In this document: positions 5,492 to 7,922 of the stretch, piece by piece
Layout: every line of letters starts with the position of its first letter
Position numbering within the stretch: position 1 is the stretch's first letter
DNA from: Flavobacteriaceae bacterium
Lineage (GTDB): Bacteria > Bacteroidota > Bacteroidia > Flavobacteriales > Flavobacteriaceae
Assembly (NCBI GenBank): GCA_018672145.1
Contig: JABHGH010000129.1
Span: 1-7,922 of the forward strand
Reading direction: 5' to 3'
Length of the DNA stretch: 7,922 nucleotides
The notes under the pieces: model-generated
The model's input: the letters and a program-made list of their open reading frames with translations, nothing else
The model's database searches: none
Told to the model about the DNA's origin: nothing
Translations under genes and position numbers: made by a program

Positions 5492-6433
5492 GTGGAAGGA
5501 ACGGTTTATAAATCAACAGGAAGTTGGTATGCTGTAAAGACAGATGACGGCAGACTTGTTTCGTGCCGGATAAAAGGTAAGTTTCGAACAGATCAAATTT
5601 CTAGCACAAACCCTGTCGCCGTAGGTGACAGGGTTTCGATTTCTATAACTAATCATGAAGAAAAAGGTGTCATTGACAAAATTTTTGACAGGAAAAATTA
5701 TATCGTTCGTAAATCGGTAAATCTCTCCAAGCAAATTCATATTCTCGCGGCCAATATTGATCTATCTTTTTTGTTGGTGACGCTCAATAATCCTGTGACT
5801 CATCCTGCCTTTATCGATCGATTTTTGGCCACAGCCAAAGCATTTCAAGTCGATGTAGTGTTGCTGTTCAATAAAGAAGACAGCTATTCGGATAAGGACA
5901 TGGAGAAATTGCGTGAAATCAAATCAATATACGAGCGAATTGGGTACCAGTGCCTGGAGATCTCTGCTCTTACGGGTAGTAATATTGATCAGGTTAAATT
6001 GCTGATGACCTCCAAAGTATGTATGCTTTCTGGCCATAGCGGAGTTGGGAAGTCAACTTTAGTTAATAGTCTTTCTCCTGGATTGGATATCAAAACCAAA
6101 TCCATATCAGTTCAGCATCAACAAGGGCAGCACACAACAACCCATGCTGAATTGCATGAATTGGATTTTGACGCAAAAATCATCGATACTCCAGGGATTC
6201 GTGGCTTTGGAATGATAGACTTCAAACCGCAAGAACTCGGCGACTATTTCGTTGAGTTTTTTGCAGTTAAGAGAGATTGTAAATTCAATAATTGCATGCA
6301 TATTGACGAGCCAAAATGTGCTGTTAAAATTGCGATAGAGGCAAATGAGATTGCTCCCTCTCGCTATAAAAGTTACACCCAAATGATAGCTGGTGATGAC
6401 CAACACTATCGAACCGATTATTGGGAGTCATGA
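5492..6433 (+). CDS. rsgA: ribosome small-subunit-dependent GTPase A
   Basis: A 313-residue circularly permuted GTPase that binds the 30S ribosomal subunit and checks its late maturation. An N-terminal OB-fold (about 1-65, GTVYKSTGSWYAVKTDDG) is followed by the G domain in permuted order: G4 NKED (127-130), G5 SAL (158-160), G1 GHSGVGKST (181-189), the HTTT switch (214-217) and G3 DTPG (232-235). A C-terminal zinc knuckle follows with Cys263, Cys268, His270 and Cys276. The start must be the GTG at 5492, because an in-frame TAA at 5486-5488 blocks any earlier codon and the OB-fold begins at once. This is the only gene of the operon without an ATG start, and the only one with a real gap before it (26 bases). 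Its stop overlaps the dtd start as ATGA. Confidence 0.97.
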   Translation: MEGTVYKSTGSWYAVKTDDGRLVSCRIKGKFRTDQISSTNPVAVGDRVSISITNHEEKGVIDKIFDRKNYIVRKSVNLSKQIHILAANIDLSFLLVTLNNPVTHPAFIDRFLATAKAFQVDVVLLFNKEDSYSDKDMEKLREIKSIYERIGYQCLEISALTGSNIDQVKLLMTSKVCMLSGHSGVGKSTLVNSLSPGLDIKTKSISVQHQQGQHTTTHAELHELDFDAKIIDTPGIRGFGMIDFKPQELGDYFVEFFAVKRDCKFNNCMHIDEPKCAVKIAIEANEIAPSRYKSYTQMIAGDDQHYRTDYWES

Positions 6434-6882
6434 AAGTAGTCATCCAACGTGTCAATAAAGCGAGCGTTCATGTAGATGGCAAAGTCGTCGGAGCGATTGA
6501 TAAAGGGCTGCTTGTGCTGTTGGGCATTACCCATGACGATACAGAAGAAGACATTGCGTGGCTTGTAAAAAAGACTTTGGGGCTACGCATTTTTAGCGAC
6601 GCAGATGATGTGATGAACCTGTCCTTACAGGACATCGATGGAGAGTTACTCGTGGTGAGCCAGTTTACACTACATGCTCTAACAAAAAAAGGGAACCGCC
6701 CTTCTTATATCGAAGCGGCCAAACCAGATACGGCCTTATCTTTGTATGAACGTTTTGTGATGCAGTGCGAGGCAGTCCTTGGACGAGCAGTTGCCACAGG
6801 AATTTTTGGCGCGATGATGGAGGTGCAACTCATTAATGATGGGCCAGTAACCATATTGATGGATTCAAAAAATAAAAGATAA
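6430..6882 (+). CDS. dtd: D-aminoacyl-tRNA deacylase
   Basis: A 150-residue Dtd protein of normal length that hydrolyses D-aminoacyl-tRNAs (classically D-Tyr-tRNA) and glycine mischarged on tRNA-Ala, protecting translation from non-L substrates. The start MKVVIQRVNKASVHVDG is typical. The two signature motifs are SQFTLHA (77-83), with the active-site threonine, and NDGPVT (136-141), containing the Gly-cisPro pair that gives chiral selectivity. KKGNRPSYIEAAKP (86-99) is also family-typical. The ATG at 6430 overlaps the rsgA stop; an in-frame TTG at 6421 would add only three residues. It is the last gene of the operon, and its TAA is one base from the stop of the convergent acyltransferase, with no strong terminator after it. 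Its presence behind tyrosine synthesis genes is suggestive, because tyrosine is its classical substrate side chain. Confidence 0.96.
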   Translation: MKVVIQRVNKASVHVDGKVVGAIDKGLLVLLGITHDDTEEDIAWLVKKTLGLRIFSDADDVMNLSLQDIDGELLVVSQFTLHALTKKGNRPSYIEAAKPDTALSLYERFVMQCEAVLGRAVATGIFGAMMEVQLINDGPVTILMDSKNKR

Positions 6883-6883
6883 C

Positions 6884-7922
6884 TTATCTATACCTCTTTT
6901 TTAAGGAAATAAGCTTTTTTTCAAAAAAGACGTATGAAATGTGCGCAATCAGAATTGTAATCGTTGTGACTAAGAAAAAAGACAAGAATATAAGCACACT
7001 ACTTGGTAGAATTTGGATTGAGTTTAGCTTGAGGATTAGAAAACCAACCATTTGGATCGCAAACGCATGATACATATAGATCCCGTAAGATATTTTTCCT
7101 AAATGATTCATAAACTTCGATTTTATGCTGAATAGTGGACTTACTGACAGAGACAGAATAGTTATAGGAAACAATATCAAACCCATTAAATGAATAGTGG
7201 TGCGTGATAAGTGTTGAAAATCAACATTGAAATATAAAACAAAGAGCACTATTGCGATGACTTTATGATATTTTTTTAGTTTGTCACCTAATCGATACTT
7301 AATGTCCAAAAGCGAAACAACTCCACCAGCGGATAAATAAAAATAAAGAAAATTAAACTTGGCTAAAAAAGAGAAATATTCTGATGAAAATAGAAAGAAG
7401 TATACGCAGGTGAACATAACGAAGAAAGGTAGAATATAATTTTTGTGCAAAAGAAAAATGGCTGGCGCTACCATTATGTAAAACTGTCCCTCGATTCCTA
7501 TTGACCATAATATTTCAAGAGCACCTCCTGGTTCATATAGTATTGCGCCAACATTTGGCAAGAAGAATGTGTAAAGAACGAGCACTTCAATAATATTGTA
7601 GGTTTGATCAATATCAAAACCAACATAGTCAAGAAATACGTTGTAATAGAATAAACCTAAAGATAAAACCACAAAATATAAAGGGAAGATTCTGAGTATT
7701 CTTCGCATGTAAAAATGTCGGACATTAATATTTTTCGACTCTATTTTTTCATGATAAAGCAAGCGAACAATAAGAAATCCACTAAGAGCAAAAAAAACAT
7801 ATACAGCTTCAGTTCCTTTGTTGAAAACAGGAAGATCGTTGAAATAAGGAAGACCTCTATTGCTAAAAAACTGAGGCACATGAAACAGAATGACAAGAAA
7901 AGCCAATAAAAAACGTAGAGGA
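6884..7922 (-). CDS. OafA-like membrane acyltransferase (acyltransferase_3 family), 5' end outside the window
   Basis: An integral membrane O-acyltransferase that probably acetylates a surface sugar such as O-antigen, capsule or a lipid-linked glycan; the substrate is unknown. The frame is open to the right edge. The first visible residues, PLRFLLAFLVILFHVPQFF, match the start of the first membrane helix with the catalytic-type His in LFHVP. Downstream are VYVFFALSGFLI (the LSGFLI signature), the FYMRRILRIFPLYF segment with paired arginines, and WSIGIEGQFY with the conserved Glu. Several hydrophobic helices follow, then GKISYGIYMYHAF near the end. A TTG at 7904-7906 can look like a start but lies inside the first helix, so the true start is beyond the window. 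The 345 visible residues are close to full length. The gene is visibly more AT-rich than the operon, as is common for surface-polysaccharide genes acquired by transfer. Confidence 0.9.
   Translation of the reverse strand, partial: PLRFLLAFLVILFHVPQFFSNRGLPYFNDLPVFNKGTEAVYVFFALSGFLIVRLLYHEKIESKNINVRHFYMRRILRIFPLYFVVLSLGLFYYNVFLDYVGFDIDQTYNIIEVLVLYTFFLPNVGAILYEPGGALEILWSIGIEGQFYIMVAPAIFLLHKNYILPFFVMFTCVYFFLFSSEYFSFLAKFNFLYFYLSAGGVVSLLDIKYRLGDKLKKYHKVIAIVLFVLYFNVDFQHLSRTTIHLMGLILFPITILSLSVSPLFSIKSKFMNHLGKISYGIYMYHAFAIQMVGFLILKLNSIQILPSSVLIFLSFFLVTTITILIAHISYVFFEKKLISLKKRYR

Noticed and set aside
6107..6406. 99-codon minus-strand open frame inside rsgA
   Set aside because: Antisense to the GTPase and zinc-knuckle motifs, with no protein-family features.
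6877..6889. Palindrome AGATAACTTATCT across the two facing stop codons as a bidirectional terminator
   Set aside because: The stem is five AT-rich pairs at most, and two facing TAA codons create much of the symmetry by themselves. A T-run follows at 6895-6902, but the hairpin is too weak to call.
7715..7909. Plus-strand frame of 64 codons at the right edge
   Set aside because: Antisense to the acyltransferase membrane helices; Lys/Ser-rich low complexity typical of a shadow frame.

Overview
The window looks like chromosomal DNA of a member of Bacteroidota, probably Flavobacteriia. The evidence is a promoter of the form TTTG-N19-TAnnTTTG instead of a sigma70-type site, very little Shine-Dalgarno sequence ahead of genes, a lipoprotein whose mature N-terminus carries an acidic surface-export-like stretch (C-E-T-D-D), and the gene order prephenate dehydratase, aminotransferase, prephenate dehydrogenase, DAHP synthase/chorismate mutase, RsgA, Dtd, which I recall as typical of flavobacteria. 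All assignments come from reading motifs by eye; nothing was searched.

Layout. 1-69: the last codons of an unidentified plus-strand gene. 79-1345: two minus-strand genes, a DUF6428-type protein (79-540) and, upstream of it, an SGNH/GDSL-hydrolase lipoprotein (581-1345). 1346-1566: a divergent intergenic region holding a promoter, a 21-residue leader peptide rich in Tyr and Phe, and a complete set of mutually exclusive hairpins ending in an intrinsic terminator. 1567-6882: a tightly packed six-gene operon on the plus strand. 6884-7922: a minus-strand OafA-like membrane acyltransferase, converging on the operon with one base between the stop codons and running off the right edge.

How it works together. 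DAHP synthase fused to chorismate mutase makes both the first intermediate of the shikimate pathway and prephenate. PheA and TyrA draw on prephenate for phenylalanine and tyrosine, and the aminotransferase supplies the transamination. RsgA (ribosome small-subunit maturation GTPase) and Dtd (D-aminoacyl-tRNA deacylase) are translation genes at the end of the same operon.

The most interesting item is the leader. Seven of its 21 residues are Tyr or Phe (FYYY, then FYY), and the downstream RNA can fold as anti-antiterminator (1461-1468 with 1489-1496), antiterminator (1487-1500 with 1529-1540) or terminator (1531-1540 with 1548-1557, then nine T). This is the architecture of ribosome-mediated attenuation, here sensing Tyr and Phe. 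Two details are unusual: the predicted transcription start lies almost on the leader ATG, so the leader may be translated from a leaderless mRNA, and the terminator U-tract ends only three bases before the pheA ATG, so the same fold switch may also control pheA translation.
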